DNA of 64,000 bases from Metamycoplasma auris 15026 (GTDB lineage: Bacteria; Bacillota_I; Bacilli_A; Mycoplasmatales; Metamycoplasmataceae), in contig NZ_AORI01000005.1 in assembly GCF_000367765.1 (NCBI RefSeq), positions 1 through 64,000 on the forward strand. The letters are read 5' to 3'. Within the stretch, counting starts at the first letter, position 1. The number at the start of each line of letters is the position of its first letter. The position numbers and the translations under genes were made by a program. The notes under the pieces are model-generated. The model did no database searches, had not been told where the DNA came from, and saw nothing but the letters and a program-made list of their open reading frames with translations. Below are positions 31,343-43,168 of the stretch, in pieces.

Positions 31343-31450
31343 TAGAAACTTAGTTTTCTTGATTATTAGTGGATTAGTTTCAACCACTCTCCGATCCTGG
31401 TACTCGGGTTAAAAAAAGAAACGAATGTAGGTTTTTCTACCTACATTTTT
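31343..31450 (+). ncRNA. Structured ICE small RNA, copy 2 (diverged pseudoknot)
   Basis: TATAAT at 31331-31336. Same architecture as the other copies with changed sequence: AGTGG (31368-31372) pairs with CCACT (31384-31388); ATTAGTTTC pairs with GAAACGAAT across it; hairpin CCGA/TCGG between. Compared with copy 1, two base pairs of the first stem have changed on both strands (G-C to A-U, A-U to G-C) and the second stem has gained an opposed A/G pair. Terminator ATGTAGG/CCTACAT with eight Ts directly follows. Confidence 0.65.
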
Positions 31451-31805
31451 TTTACAGATTTCTTTTAAAAAACAAGTATAGGGAGTTTATATTTTGTTTT
31501 CATTGGGTTACAGAACTAGTAACATCTAAAAAAGAATAGAATAATTAGTCACCAATTATAGATTGCTTTTTTATTTATGATAGAAAACTAAAAGAAAATA
31601 AAATGAGCATTATTATATTTATACACATCTATTAACATAGGGAATTAATTATTAGTGTAAAAAAAGTAATCATAAACATACTTCTTTAAGTTCGGTTCCT
31701 ATCTTTACTAAGATATATTTAATAGATTACTAAATAGAATAACATATATATAATTATTTATTGTCTTTATATAGTATTCCAAATTGAAATATATGCTATA
31801 ATAAT

Positions 31806-31952
31806 GGTAATTCTAGTTGGAATTGGAGAGTGAGCTTTTTCGAGAAACTCCTAAAAACGCGTATCGGGAGTTATACTTTATCTGACCGGACTATAAATTA
31901 ACTTAGTCAAAAAATAAAAAGTAGCTGCTGCCTTTAGGGGCAGCTTTTATTT
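31806..31952 (+). ncRNA. Leader RNA and terminator before the toxin-like gene
   Basis: TATAAT at 31798-31803. The RNA starts with an AATTC/GAATT hairpin, contains GGAG...CTCC...GGGAG and GACTA/TAGTC pairings, and ends in a GC-rich terminator GCTGCC/GGGCAGC plus Ts (31924-31949) only 15 bases before the ATG at 31967. A TTGGAGAG(T)GAGC segment resembles the ICE left-end leader at 24401. A terminator between a structured RNA and a toxin gene is the layout of type III toxin-antitoxin loci, although tandem repeats are not obvious here. Confidence 0.5.
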
Positions 31953-31966
31953 TATAATTTATTAAT

Positions 31967-32611
31967 ATGATTCAATCGCTAATAGCACATATTTATAAAG
32001 ATAGATTGACAAATAACGTATTACCAATTGCAAAAAATAAAGATAATACTTATATTTCTGCAAAAGATAAGAAATTAAATCGCCCTTATTTAGTAATTTT
32101 TTCTAATAAAAAAGTCTATTATTTACCAATTAAAACAATTAATAAATATAATAGGTTTGCAACATTTAAAGACATTACAAATACAAATATTAGAGATAAA
32201 AATATTTATGGCCAAAGTGGACTTCTAGGTAATTCAATTAATTGCTCAGTAATAAATATAATGGATAAACAAATGTTTTTAGATTTATTTGACTTAAAAA
32301 GCAATTTAAACAATGTCAAAGTTAATGATAAGATTTATCGTAAAGTAATGCTGAAATTAAATAAGAATCTAATCTCAAATAACATTTGATTCTCACAAGT
32401 GACAGGGTTTCAAAATAATCAAACTCAATTTCTTTGGGAAAGCGAAATTGATATCAATATTAAAAAAGAAATTATAGATTTTATAAAAATATATAAAGAA
32501 ACATGAGATAGCAATTTTATATCTTTAGATAAATTAAAAGTACTAAATCTAAAAAAAGAAGAAATTAATGAGTTAAAAGAACATTTCATTAGATTAGGTT
32601 GCTCAGAATAA
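31967..32611 (+). CDS. PemK/ToxN-like putative RNase toxin (214 aa)
   Basis: Residues about 38-60 read LNRPYLVIFSNKKVYYLPIK and resemble the RP(Y/F)-V-I...Y-PI core of the PemK/MazF-like fold shared by type II and type III (ToxN/AbiQ/TenpN) toxins. A later SGLLGNSINCSVINIMDK fits the second strand region. The C-terminal 80 residues are helical and unrecognised. No protein antitoxin gene lies next to it; structured RNAs lie on both sides. No Shine-Dalgarno precedes the ATG. Function is an inference from a short pattern and from context. Confidence 0.45.
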
Positions 32612-32859
32612 AACAACACTAAAACCTAAGTTAATATTAGTAATTAAAATAATAGTATTTGAAATTAATTTATATATTAGCTATTGCTACTTATGTTAGG
32701 CCAATGGTACAAACAGTAGATTATTTAGTATTTTTCAATACATTTATCAACAATTTTTACATTTTATGCACATATCTTGTTGTTTTATAAATATATTTAT
32801 TAGCACTTTTTCTACCATATAGGTGAAAAGAACAACAGGAAAAGTGGTAGAATAATGTT

Positions 32860-32970
32860 GAGATAAATATCTCTATTATTAGGTAGATTATTGTTTCAAA
32901 CTACCCTCGGGTGTCTGGGCACTCGGAGAACAAAAGAAACAATTGTAGGTTTAAATACCTACAATTTTTT
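32860..32970 (+). ncRNA. Structured ICE small RNA, copy 3
   Basis: Near-identical to the first 90 bases of copy 1, including upstream GTGGTAGAATAATG, the palindrome GAGATAAATATCTC, GGTAG/CTACC, ATTGTTTC/GAAACAAT and the CGGGTG/CACTCG hairpin. Here the pseudoknot runs straight into a terminator TTGTAGGT/ACCTACAA with eight Ts. It lies downstream of the toxin-like gene. The remainder of 32612-33074 holds no gene. Confidence 0.65.
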
Positions 32971-33036
32971 TTACAAAATTACACTTTTTTTCTTTACAGA
33001 TTTCTAGTAAAAAGGTTTACAAGATTTGCAATAGAA

Positions 33037-33063
33037 AACTACTACATAATGTAGTAGTCAAAG
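33037..33063 (-). terminator. Terminator of the ICE minus-strand operon
   Basis: CTACTACAT/ATGTAGTAG stem just beyond the stop codon of the BspA-type lipoprotein (33075), followed on the minus strand by TTTTC. Probably stops transcription of the conjugation operon. Confidence 0.6.
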
Positions 33064-33074
33064 ATTTTTTATTT

Positions 33075-35741
33075 TTAATTTATTTCCTTATATATCTCAC
33101 TAAAATTTGGTCATCTTGAGCTTTGCCAATTGTTGGTGTATCAAAAAAACCTGCTTTTTGATTTAACATTTTTTACTTTTCAATCACTTAAATCTTGGTT
33201 GAAAGATTTGGCACCATAGAACATCATGGTCATGTCTTGGAGAGATTTAGGTTTTCATTTATATAAAGGTTGGTTGAAGGAAGTGGCTTCCTTGAACATA
33301 AAGCTCATATCTGTGACTTTTTCAACATTTCAACTATTAAGATTTTGATTGATTTTAGAGCCTCTAAATGTATGACTCATATTAACTATATTAGAAGTAT
33401 TTCATTCATCAAGACCTATTATATGATTTGTATCAACTGCTGAAAAAGCATTTTTTAAACTAGTAATTTTAGATGGTAATGATTTTGGGACTTTATTAAT
33501 GTTGTATGGCATTTTAACCATTGTAAATAGATCATTTTCTTTATAGTATCCAATCTCAATAATTTCCTCAATGTCTGTGTGAAAGGCTAAATTAGGTAAG
33601 TGAATATGATATGTTTTCTTTATTTTTCCATTTCTTAACTTGTATGTAGTAGGCACGTATGATTTCCCAAAGGTAACAAAAAAATGATTTGTTGGAAAAC
33701 GAGGAATTGTTGAAAAAGTCAATTTAGATTTATCATAGAATAGGGTAGGAGTATATCTCTTAATAATACTTAATACAGGATTCTCTGCGATACTTCAATT
33801 TTTCATAATATGAACACAAGCTATGTCTCACTGTGAAATATCTTGATTGAAAGAAGTTGCTTTATAAAACATGTTTTCCATGGTTTCTACTTGCCATGTA
33901 TCTCACTTATCTAATGGTTGGTTGAAGGAAGTGGCTTCATTGAACATATAGTTCATATTTTTAACATTTGAGACATCTCAATCATTTAATGGTTGGTTGA
34001 AGTAATGAGCCTGACTGAACATACCAGACATATTTTCTACTTGTGATACATCTCAACCTGAAATATCTTGATTAAAATTAGGTGCATCTTCAAAAACACT
34101 CTCCATATTATTAATACTTGAAGTATCTCATTTCTCAATACCCTCAATCTTAAAACTATTATTGCCTTTAAAGATTTCTTTTATACTAGTTACTACTTCA
34201 GGAAGTTGCTTTGGAACTTTATCAATGTGTTTTGGCATTCTAGGTGCTCTAATTAAACCTGTGGTTTCATCTTTATAGTATCCTATTTCAAGTATTTCTT
34301 CAATGTTTTCATAACCTATATCAATATTATTTAAATCCTTAGCAAGTGTTGTATATATTATTCCATTTTTTGCTTTAAATCTTGTGGGTTTAGTGTTTGC
34401 TTCTTTTTTAGCATAATATCCTAATTCAATGTCTTCATTATCTATTGAAACCTTTATAATAGATTCTAATGAATGAGGTCGCCTATTTATTCTAGGTACA
34501 TAACCTCAATCATTTATAAAATTATCTCTACTAGGTTTAATATATGAATATTTTGTTGGTGAAGGTTTGTTATCATATCTTAATTTTGCATTTTTTAAAA
34601 TAGGAAATCTTTCTTCATATTCTTTAATTGTTCTTTTAAGTTTGTTAGAAATAACTAATTCTGAGTGATATGTTGTTATTTCAGGAACTACTTTTTCATA
34701 CCACAGATATTTAATAACTTCTTTTGCACTTAGATTTTCTTTAAAAAATCTTAAGTTAATAGGATGACTAAGGATTTCAACATCAAAAGTTTTGCTAGGT
34801 TCTTTATTTAATATGTCAGATTCATTACCATTTTTTAAGAATAATTTTTCTTTCAAATATGAGTCATTGATGAATAAATTATCATCCAAAATAACTTGGG
34901 GAAGATTATGATAATTCTTTGCTACATCTTCTTTTAACATTGATAACACATTGCCATAGGTTTGTCCACTTTTAATCTTACTTAAAGTTTCTTTATCCCA
35001 GGTATCCTTAATTAGTCTTTCTAATGCAGGTAGAACTTCATTAATAAAAGAAGGTCGAGGTTTTCTTCAGATTCTTTCATCTAAAGTAGGGGCATTATTA
35101 TAAATAGAATCATTAACAATATCCTTTAATTCATTTTCAAATTTGTCAGTAATTTCTTTTAAGCTTTGTGCAAAAGTGGCTATATCTTTTTTCTTTAAGA
35201 TATTTACTAATGCTGGAGCATCAAAATAAATGTTGTATTTTTTTCCTTGGTAAGTTAAAACTTCTTTTTCATATTTTTCTTTAGTTTTTGTATATGCTTC
35301 TGCAATATATTTGTATTGCATAAGTTGAACAAATCTTTCATATGAATCTCAATAAAGTTTTATTGCATCTAATAATTCGACTATATCAATTTTGTTTTTG
35401 CTATTTGGGTCACCAAAAACCTCTTTAATAAAGTCTTCAACTTCATTTAGAGTAGCAGTTAGTTTGCTTGTATCATTGCTTCTTAGAGCAATATCAATTG
35501 CACTGCGAAGTTTTTTATAACTAGCTGCATATTTATCATTTAATTTAATTTCATCAGCACTAGCATCTCATAAATTAATAAGGGATGCTTTTTGGACTAG
35601 AAGTTTATTTTTTATCAAAGAAGATTGTGAAATACTCTTTTCTTTTTTACATGAAATTGCTAATAAAGGTAAAAAAGAGGTTAGGGGAATAAGGGAAAAT
35701 AATAGTAGTTTGTTAATAGTATTTTTTGGATTAGTGGACAT
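33075..35741 (-). CDS. BspA-type (DUF285) repeat lipoprotein of the ICE (888 aa)
   Basis: Signal peptide ends LLAISC (Cys about 31), so it is a surface lipoprotein. Residues about 35-430 are helical and unrecognised. The C-terminal half carries at least two blocks of DUF285 repeats: WDTSSINNMESVFEDA, FNQDISGWDVSQVENMSGMF, FNQPLNDWDVSNVKNM and similar, a pattern common in mycoplasma surface proteins and linked to adhesion or contact. Strong Shine-Dalgarno AAAGGAGG. A run of seven Ts near the 3' end lies where an alternative frame would read FFDTPTIGKAQDDQILVRYI, more typical of DUF285 ends, so a one-base slip may have altered the last 20 residues. Might mediate mating contact (inference). Confidence 0.85.
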
Positions 35742-35877
35742 TAATTGCCTCCTTTTTAGAATGAAGAAGATAGATTAGTTACATAATTAAAATAAATTAA
35801 AATAATTAAGGATTTATATACTATAAAATTATAGTTCTTTAAGATTAAATAAAGTGTCGTTTTATTAAGTAATTTTT

Positions 35878-36645
35878 TTATGTTTTTTTGCTTAATCTCA
35901 GCATTTTTTTAGATATAAGAATAAATAACGCTATTGGCATTAAAACTAAAAGAAATATGCTTCATAAAAAGACTTTAAAACAAAACTTATGAGTTGCTGA
36001 TTTTAATCTGGAGATTTCTAAATAATCAATTGAAGATATTGAAAAAAAGAGTTCAAAGTTATTTCTTCTAATTTTTAAAGAAATAGCTTTAAATATATAA
36101 GTCATTGCTATTAGAATTAAAATTGAAACAAGAAATCAGATAAATGCTTTGGGGTCGCTAAAACTATTATGGAGATTAATTCTTTTTACTATAGTTTGAT
36201 TTTTAATTTTTGATAATCCATAAATTATTGCTGTAAAGATTGATAAGTAGAATATACAAGAAAAAGCAATTCAAAAACTAGTTGCTTGTTTTTTTAAAAG
36301 ATTGCGATAAGTTTTTAAAAAGAATAATGGAGTAAAGTTTTGGGCATTTGTTTCATTTAGAACAATTGACCATGCTTTTTTTAAAGTAACTATATCAATT
36401 GATATTAAAATTATTTCAATAATTGAATATAAAGAATAAAAGCTAGGAAGAATATAAAATCACCAAGGAGTTATATGAACATTCTTTCCATTATTAATAA
36501 TTTCAAGATAAACTCTTTTAGTAGCTATTAAGAATATTGTGATAACTGAAATAAATAATAAAATTAAGAAGAATATTAATGATAAAGACTTAGTCTTTTT
36601 TTCAAAATTGATAAGTCTATACATACCATTTTGTTGGGTTTCCAT
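35878..36645 (-). CDS. ICE membrane protein, four spans (255 aa)
   Basis: No named family. Four hydrophobic segments: LSLIFFLILLFISVITIFLI, WFYILPSFYSLYSIIEIILI, a third around WIAFSCIFYLSIFTAIIYG, then WFLVSILILIAMTYIF and VFLWSIFLLVLMPIALFILI (four or five spans). The ATG at 36645 is preferred over 36660 because GGAGAAG lies 6 bases before it and overlaps the earlier ATG. Located between ssb and the BspA-type lipoprotein in the conjugation operon; probably part of the transfer apparatus or envelope. Confidence 0.7.
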
Positions 36646-36750
36646 ATATTTCTTCTCCATTTTTTAGCGTTTAATATTTATTAAGAATTATTTTATTTAA
36701 TAGTTATCTCCTTGAAGAATTAAGGGTAATGTTACCCTTTTTATTACATT

Positions 36751-37227
36751 CTAATAGTGGTCATCTCATGTCAAACCATCATAATCATCATCATAAGATG
36801 AAAGGGATTGTTGATTTGGTGATTTATTTGGAGAAACAAAAGCATTATCTAGATTATTTTTAGAGGAAATAGTTACATTTAATGCTCTTCTTTTTTCAAT
36901 TGTTTCTTTAGTTTCAAGAGGTTCAATAGATTTAACATCAATAAAGTAATGACTTGATGCTTGATTATTGTCATTTTTTTGATTTATATATGTTAATTGT
37001 CCTTTAACCAAGACATAGTCTCCCTTATCTAAAAATCTATTAACAAATGATGCAATTGAATTAAATGCAGAGCAGCTAATATAATCTACTTCTCTCATTT
37101 TATTATTAAGATTTGGTACATAATCTTTTTTTACTGCTAAACTGAACTTAGAAAATGCTTTACCATTTATAGTTACACCTTCATATGGCTTTGTTGTTAA
37201 TCGCCCTGTTAAAATTACACTATTCAT
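36751..37227 (-). CDS. ssb: ICE single-stranded DNA-binding protein (158 aa)
   Basis: OB-fold SSB: MNSVILTGRLTTKPYE, FSKFSLAVKK, YISCSAFNSIASFVNRFLDKGDYVLVKGQL follow the family. The linker is Asn/Ser/Gln-rich and the protein ends with an acidic DDDYDGLTWDDHY tail in place of the usual DDDLPF tip. It would coat the single strand during conjugative transfer or replication of the ICE. It begins 6 bases after the stop of the VirB4-like gene. Confidence 0.93.
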
Positions 37228-37233
37228 ATATTG

Positions 37234-39909
37234 CTAACTTAATTGACTTAAGTCTCCTTTTTTAAAGATTGTTTCTTTTTCAAAACCATTGTAATAAAGT
37301 TGCATCAAAATCCGGTTGTTACTTCCTATATTCATTAACCCTTCTCCAATGGCAGCACTAGAAATAAAAGTTATTTCTGATTTATTAAGACCACCTCTGT
37401 TTTTGTACATTGAATTAACAGCATCTAAGTCTTTTTGGTTTAATCTTAAAATAAGTGAATAATCAATGTTTTCAATGATTGCTTGAGTTTTTGTAGCAAT
37501 TGTACTATCCTGCGCAAAGTCAGAAGGTTGTTGGGTTGTTAAAATTAGACTTCCATTATATTTCCGAATGGTTTTAACTGTATCAAACAAGAAATCAATA
37601 ATTGCTTGGTTTTTATTATTGATAAACTTATGTGCTTCATCAACAACAATCAAAATCCGTTTATTATCTTTGTTTAAAACAAAGTTATTAGTGATTTTAT
37701 TTTGAACAAAGTTAAGGATTAAATACATTGCTGCTTGGGCACTTGGACTTGTTGTATCTTGAATTAGATTATATGTATCAATAACACAGAAATCATCATC
37801 AGTGATATTAATATTTGTTATTCCATTATAAAGATTTTGATATTGTCCTGAATCAGCAAAATCATTTCTGAAATTAATTCATAACTCTTTAATTTCTTTA
37901 TCAAAAAACTCTTTTTCAATGTCATTACCAAAATCATAATGTTCTAGAAGTTTGATTAAGTCATCAAAAATTGGATAATCTTCATTCTTTGCTTTTGAAA
38001 CATCAAAAGTATCTTCAAAGAAACCTCAGTTTTTGTATAGTTTCTTTAGAACAATGAAAAGTGCTCTAAGTTTGTTATCCGAAAAATCAGGATAAAGAGT
38101 TTTAACAAAAACACATACTTTTTTAATGTTGTCAATTACAATTTGATGATTTGTAACTTTTTGGTTACTATCACTAAATTGAGCATTTAATTGCAAAGGA
38201 TTTAGTGTTGTTTCAAGACCTTTTCCAAGTTCAATTCAAGTTCCATTTAATTTTGGAATTAGATATTTATATTCACGCTGCGGGTCAATTACAATAACAC
38301 TATCTCCATTCATTAAATAGTTTAAAAATAATTTAGAAGTTGCAGCTGACTTACCAGCGCCAGGAACTCCTCAGAAGAACATTGAGAAGTTAGTTCTATC
38401 TTTTGTTTTTTTAAAGATATCAAGAATAATTGGAGAAGAAGTTGTTTTTGAAAAACCTCATAATAAATTATTATTATCATTTAAATCAATATTAATTCAA
38501 GGTCAACCCATTACAACATTTCTTGAAAGCATTTCTAAGTTATTATTCATGTAATCCTTAATATCAAAAGTACTATTTAAAAATGCTAATCTTTGTAAAT
38601 ACAAATTAGGATTTAGGTTTGCTTGAATTGTAGCTGCATTATTTTTATTAATGTTTTCAATTTCTCTTAATTCTTTTGCACTTGATGCTTTGTTGATAAG
38701 AATTAAATTAGAGTTAAACAAGTTCATATTTTCAATATTTATAGATTGAGTTATTTCTGCTAAAACTTCATTTGCTAAAGCATTTTTGTTTCTTGCAAAA
38801 TTAGATTTTTCATCATTATTGTTAAGTTCAATCTTTTCCATTGTTTTATCTAAGATACTTTGCTTTTCTTTTAAAGTTAATGGAGTTAGATTTCAAATAA
38901 CAGAAGATGGTGAATTAAAGATTACATTTGCTCATCCTTCAGCAATTTGATAAGTATTAAAATCATTAATTGTTTGGTAGGAAAGAAATGTCTTATCAAC
39001 TTTGATTTTATCTTTAAAAAAGATAACTTTTTTAGGAGATAAAAGGTCAACTAAAGTTGATTTTTGCGAGTTAGATTTCATACTTTGTGCTGATAAATAT
39101 TGTTCTTGTTTAATTTCATCTAATTCAACATTAAACTGGAAGTTTAGGAAGTCTATTAAAGAAGCATTTTGTAACAAATTAAGTTTTAAGGGAGTTGAAG
39201 CAAAAAGGGATTGTATTCTAGAAACATTGTTTTTAAGGTCAGAGATTCTTCCTGATTTAATTACTAAATAATAACTATCTATATTTTCAGTAATATCAAG
39301 AGTGCTTAGGTCATGTAAATTATTAACAAAATATTCATTTCTAACTTCTCAATCAACTTTGGTTTCCTTTGAAACCTTCTCTCTAATGTATTCATAATTT
39401 GCTTCAAGATTTGAAGATTTTGGTATTTTAACAAAAGAAATTGGAAAATCTATGTTATCCAAAGCATTAATAACTGTTTGGTAATAACTCATTTTATCAT
39501 CAATTTCATTTGAATATACGTCATATCCTTTGAAGGATAGAACCGAGAAATAACTTCCATCATTAACCTTAACAATTGAACCATTTGTTATCTCTTTATA
39601 AGCAACTAATAATTTTGGTGATTGAGAACCTAGGAGATATTTTTTAGGTTTTAGATGAAATCTAAAGAACCTAATTAGAAACACATAATATTTACAATTA
39701 TGCTTTTTATTTGGCAAAACTACCCAAAAAGTTGACCCAAAAACACCAGCAGCTATTGCTATTCGAGCAATTAAGGGAAGATTTTTGGAAGTAAGAAATC
39801 CCAAAACAAATGATAGTCCTGCAAAAAGAATTATTAATACCATATCAATTAAAGATATGTTTCTAAATATTTGAAGTCTAACATCACTTAGTTTCTTATT
39901 TTGTAACAT
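37234..39909 (-). CDS. VirB4/TraE-like conjugal transfer ATPase (891 aa)
   Basis: Motor ATPase of the type IV secretion-like mating channel. Two hydrophobic segments near the N-terminus (residues about 18-66) suggest membrane attachment. The C-terminal ATPase domain has Walker A GVPGAGKSAATS, VIVIDPQREY, Walker B ILIVVDEAHKF and LTTQQPSDF, all characteristic of VirB4/TraE proteins. Length matches the ICE family annotated Mbov_0397. Shine-Dalgarno AAAGGAG precedes ATG, and its start overlaps the end of the membrane protein gene by 14 bases. It is the only conjugation ATPase in the element; no VirD4/TraG coupling protein was found. Confidence 0.93.
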
Positions 39910-41509
39910 TATTTACTCCTTTGGCAAGATTAAGTTTCTTTTGTTCTGTTTTTATTTTCTTTTGATTTTCTTCTAGCTGCTTAATGGCATTTTCTGTTGC
40001 TTTTTGTTTGTTAATTGCCTCTTTTAATTCATTAATTGTTTCTTCAGAAGCAGTGCCTTTTTTATATTCCTTAGAGTTTTGGATGCTATTGATTTTTTGT
40101 TGATTGAAATGTTTAGAAATAAATAATTCAGTTTCTAAAGAACCCTTAGAATTAACTTTTGATAAGTCAATGCCACTGTTTTTGATATTGTCAACAATTT
40201 CTTGTTGTTTTTGGGGATTAAACATAACATCAGATTTACCTAATAGATTTTTAGCAACTTTTTTATCAACTCCTTTAGAAGTTAAGGCAGATATGTTTTG
40301 TGACCTTTTTCTAAGTCCATGAATTACACCAACTCCTGCAACTAATGAACCAATACCACCAGTTGCTAAGGTAGCACCAAGTTTACCTTGTTTAACAGCA
40401 CTAAGTGCTGAAGTACCTTTGGCAACTGAGGATTTAATCGATTTAATTGCTGAAAAGGAACCAAATCCAAAGTATCCATCAATTTTTGAACCAATTGCTT
40501 TAAATCCATAAGTAGTACCTAGAGCTGCAAATGGATAAATTAATGATGAAGTAAATCCTAAAAGACTTTCCGAGAATATGTTGTTATTATTTAGTGCCAC
40601 TCCATTTATTACATAATCAAAAATTAATTTAAGAATAACTGAATATAACATAATCATCAATACCTTAATAACAACTAAAAATGTTGTTTTAAAGTAAGAG
40701 TTTTTTCAGTTTTTTAATTTCCTTCCATCATCTGAAATTGATGAAATTGCAACAACAGGAGAGGATAAAAATAAGAAATATTGGTAAAGAGTGAGTTTAA
40801 ATAAGTCAACTGATATTCCAACAAAGAAAGAAAGAAGGATAATTGCCATTATAAGACCATTGACCATTTGAAATAGCAATCCTAGAGCATTAGTTGTTCA
40901 AATAGAAGCTATATAATAGTCAAATGGAGGAGCACTATATCACCCTAAATATGACTGAAAATTATTAAAGTTATTTACTACTCAAGAAGCATTTCCATTT
41001 ATTGAAAGGAAGATGCTTTGGAGAGGAGTAAGTTTTGTGTTTGTTGCAATAGAAGGAACTAAAAACGAACTAGATAATAAATCAATAACTAAAGATAATC
41101 CTAGATTAACACATAAGAACAAAATCGGAATACCTACAATAATAAATATTGCTGGTAAGGATTTTTTCATTGCTATTTTTAGTGGCATTTTGTCTTCAGT
41201 TTTATTAGTTGATGTTGCATGTTTAATTAAGATTACTGAAAAAATAAAGACAAGCATCAACATTGAAAAGATAGCAATTGAGATAAAAAAGGTTGGTAAG
41301 TCTTTAATTGATATTGATTTTGTGTTGGAAATAGATTTACCAAAAATCAAATAGTTTGTTAAATCAACTGAAAGAAACTTAGTAAAAGAAAACAATCCCT
41401 CTAAAAGTGACCAAAAGGCGGTGACTGAAAGAAATCAAATACCAAAGAAAACTCAATATAAAATTGGACTAAAAAGCGTAAGTATTACTCGACTCACAAT
41501 TGAAACCAT
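39896..41509 (-). CDS. ICE multi-span membrane protein, TrbL/VirB6-like (537 aa)
   Basis: The first 360 residues hold about seven hydrophobic spans (for example FFISIAIFSMLMLVFIF, FIIVGIPILFLCVNLGLSL, GLIMAIILLSFFVGISVDLF). The C-terminal 180 residues are soluble, Lys/Glu/Gln-rich and coiled coil, with a Gly/Ala-rich linker. Position next to the pilin-like protein and VirB4 ATPase matches the inner-membrane channel component of conjugation systems; sequence fits the family annotated Mbov_0396 in M. bovis ICEs. Shine-Dalgarno AAGGAG. Confidence 0.75.
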
Positions 41510-41548
41510 TAAATCTCCTTTTTATTACTTAAATAAGGTTTTTTTATG

Positions 41549-41881
41549 TTAGGCAGATGGAGTTGACATGATACCAGTAACTTTTCCAATAGTTAACATT
41601 ACCCCACTAAACAATGCTAAAATTGCAAATCCTACTAAAAAAGCAATTAAAATGTTTTTCATTCGTTTTTTAGCAACAGCTGCTGCTTCAGAATCTCCAG
41701 ATTTTAATTTAAATTGAGCTGAAATTGCAGCAAAGATACATGAAATTGCTAAAATTGCAACGATAATTCCGATGATGATGCTACCAATTTTAAATACTTG
41801 GTCAAAAATTGGAGTTGCCAGTTTTTTAATGGTCTCTGATGCTGTGTTTGCTTCGGTTGCTTCTGCTAAGAATGTAGTCAT
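41549..41881 (-). CDS. Pilin-like conjugal transfer protein (110 aa)
   Basis: Small protein with two hydrophobic helices (GSIIIGIIVAILAISCIFAAI and ILIAFLVGFAILALFSGVML) joined by a short basic loop (KSGDSEAAAVAKKRMK), the layout of TrbC/VirB2 pilins. The N-terminal 25 residues could be a cleaved leader. Strong AAAGGAG. It sits immediately upstream of the channel protein gene, as in families annotated Mbov_0395. Confidence 0.8.
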   Translation of the reverse strand: MTTFLAEATEANTASETIKKLATPIFDQVFKIGSIIIGIIVAILAISCIFAAISAQFKLKSGDSEAAAVAKKRMKNILIAFLVGFAILALFSGVMLTIGKVTGIMSTPSA

Positions 41882-41950
41882 ATATGACTCCTTTCATTTA
41901 GTTTCTTTAAATAATTAAATTAGGTGTTTAAGTCTTAAAATTGAAAAACT

Positions 41951-43168
41951 TTATTTAAGATTTAGATAATGATTTAAATATTTACTTATTTTTTCTTGGT
42001 TTTCGTTTGGGTTTTTTGTAAATGAAGGATGATAAAAGGTTATATTTGAATTGGAATCAAGTTTTTCATAAAGATATTTTGGGAACCATTCATTTTGCTT
42101 TTCAAATGTTTTTTCAAAAAAGTTATTATCTGAATAAATACTTAATATCGGATTAAGAATAATATCCATTAGCATTAGAGTATCATTGAAAAATAATGCT
42201 TTACTTACTTCTTTTGTATTAATAGGAGAAAAGAAAATATTTGAAATTTCCATAGTTTTTTCTTCTTCTCATTGAGAAAAACTACTATTTTCTAAAGAAA
42301 AAATGAAACTTAAGGATTTTTTGATTTCTTCAAAATTAAGATTTGTTTTTAAAAAATCTTTAATTTCTTTCAAAGGTTGATTAAAAACTTCTTTGTTTTT
42401 TAAAATTAACAAATTAAGAGATGCAAATAATTCTAAAAAATTAATTTGTTCTTTAATTGTTTGTAATAAAGAAGAAATTGGATATAAGAAGTTTGTTAAC
42501 AATAATGCTTCAGCTGATTGCAACTTTATAGCTTCTTTTTCATTATCTTTTAAAGAAGATAAATCCCCTTCTTTTATTCTTGACAAGGGAAAATATTGAT
42601 AAGAAGGTCAATATTTATTCTTAAATCAAAAAATATAATCTTCATCTAGGTTATATCAATTAGGTTTTTTAAGGTTCTTTAAAAGTTCTTCATTTTCAAT
42701 TAAGCTCTTAAATGCTTTTTCTTCTTCATTTAGAGTCTTATTTGTATACAGCAAATGTTTATATACTTTTATTTTTTGAATAAAGTCTTCAAGATTTTTT
42801 GTTTTAGTTTCTATATTATGTTTTTTATGATACAAAATAGAAAATAAAACTCAATTTAATTTTCTTGCTACTTTTATTAAGTCTTCATTATCCTTTGTTT
42901 TAGGATACAAAAGTTCATATTGTTCTTTTTTAATTAATTCAAATGTTAGATTTAAAGTATTTTTATCATCCAAAAATCATTTATTGGTATTTGAAATTGA
43001 GTTTGTTTCATTAATTTTAAAAGGATTATTTGAAAACTCCCAAGGTTTAATTGTATTGATAGGATTACCTTGCCCAGGAGCATTACAAGATACTAAAGGA
43101 AGTGTTATTGTAGGAAAAAGAAATCCTACAAGAAGTCTTTTAGATTTCAAAGTTGTACTTTGAAGCAA
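41951..43168 (-). CDS. ICE lipoprotein (405 aa)
   Basis: Signal peptide with lipobox PLVSC near residue 28, then a soluble helical protein without a recognised domain. There is no ATG: the first usable codon is TTG at 43168, or a second TTG seven codons later that would give a shorter signal peptide. The gene overlaps the 3' end of the EcoRI-like gene by 29 bases, implying coupled translation. Placed between nuclease and pilin genes in the transfer operon; may be an envelope part of the mating apparatus. Confidence 0.7.

Noticed and set aside
41013..41354. Plus-strand ORF opposite the ICE membrane protein
   Set aside because: Antisense shadow of a clearly hydrophobic coding frame.
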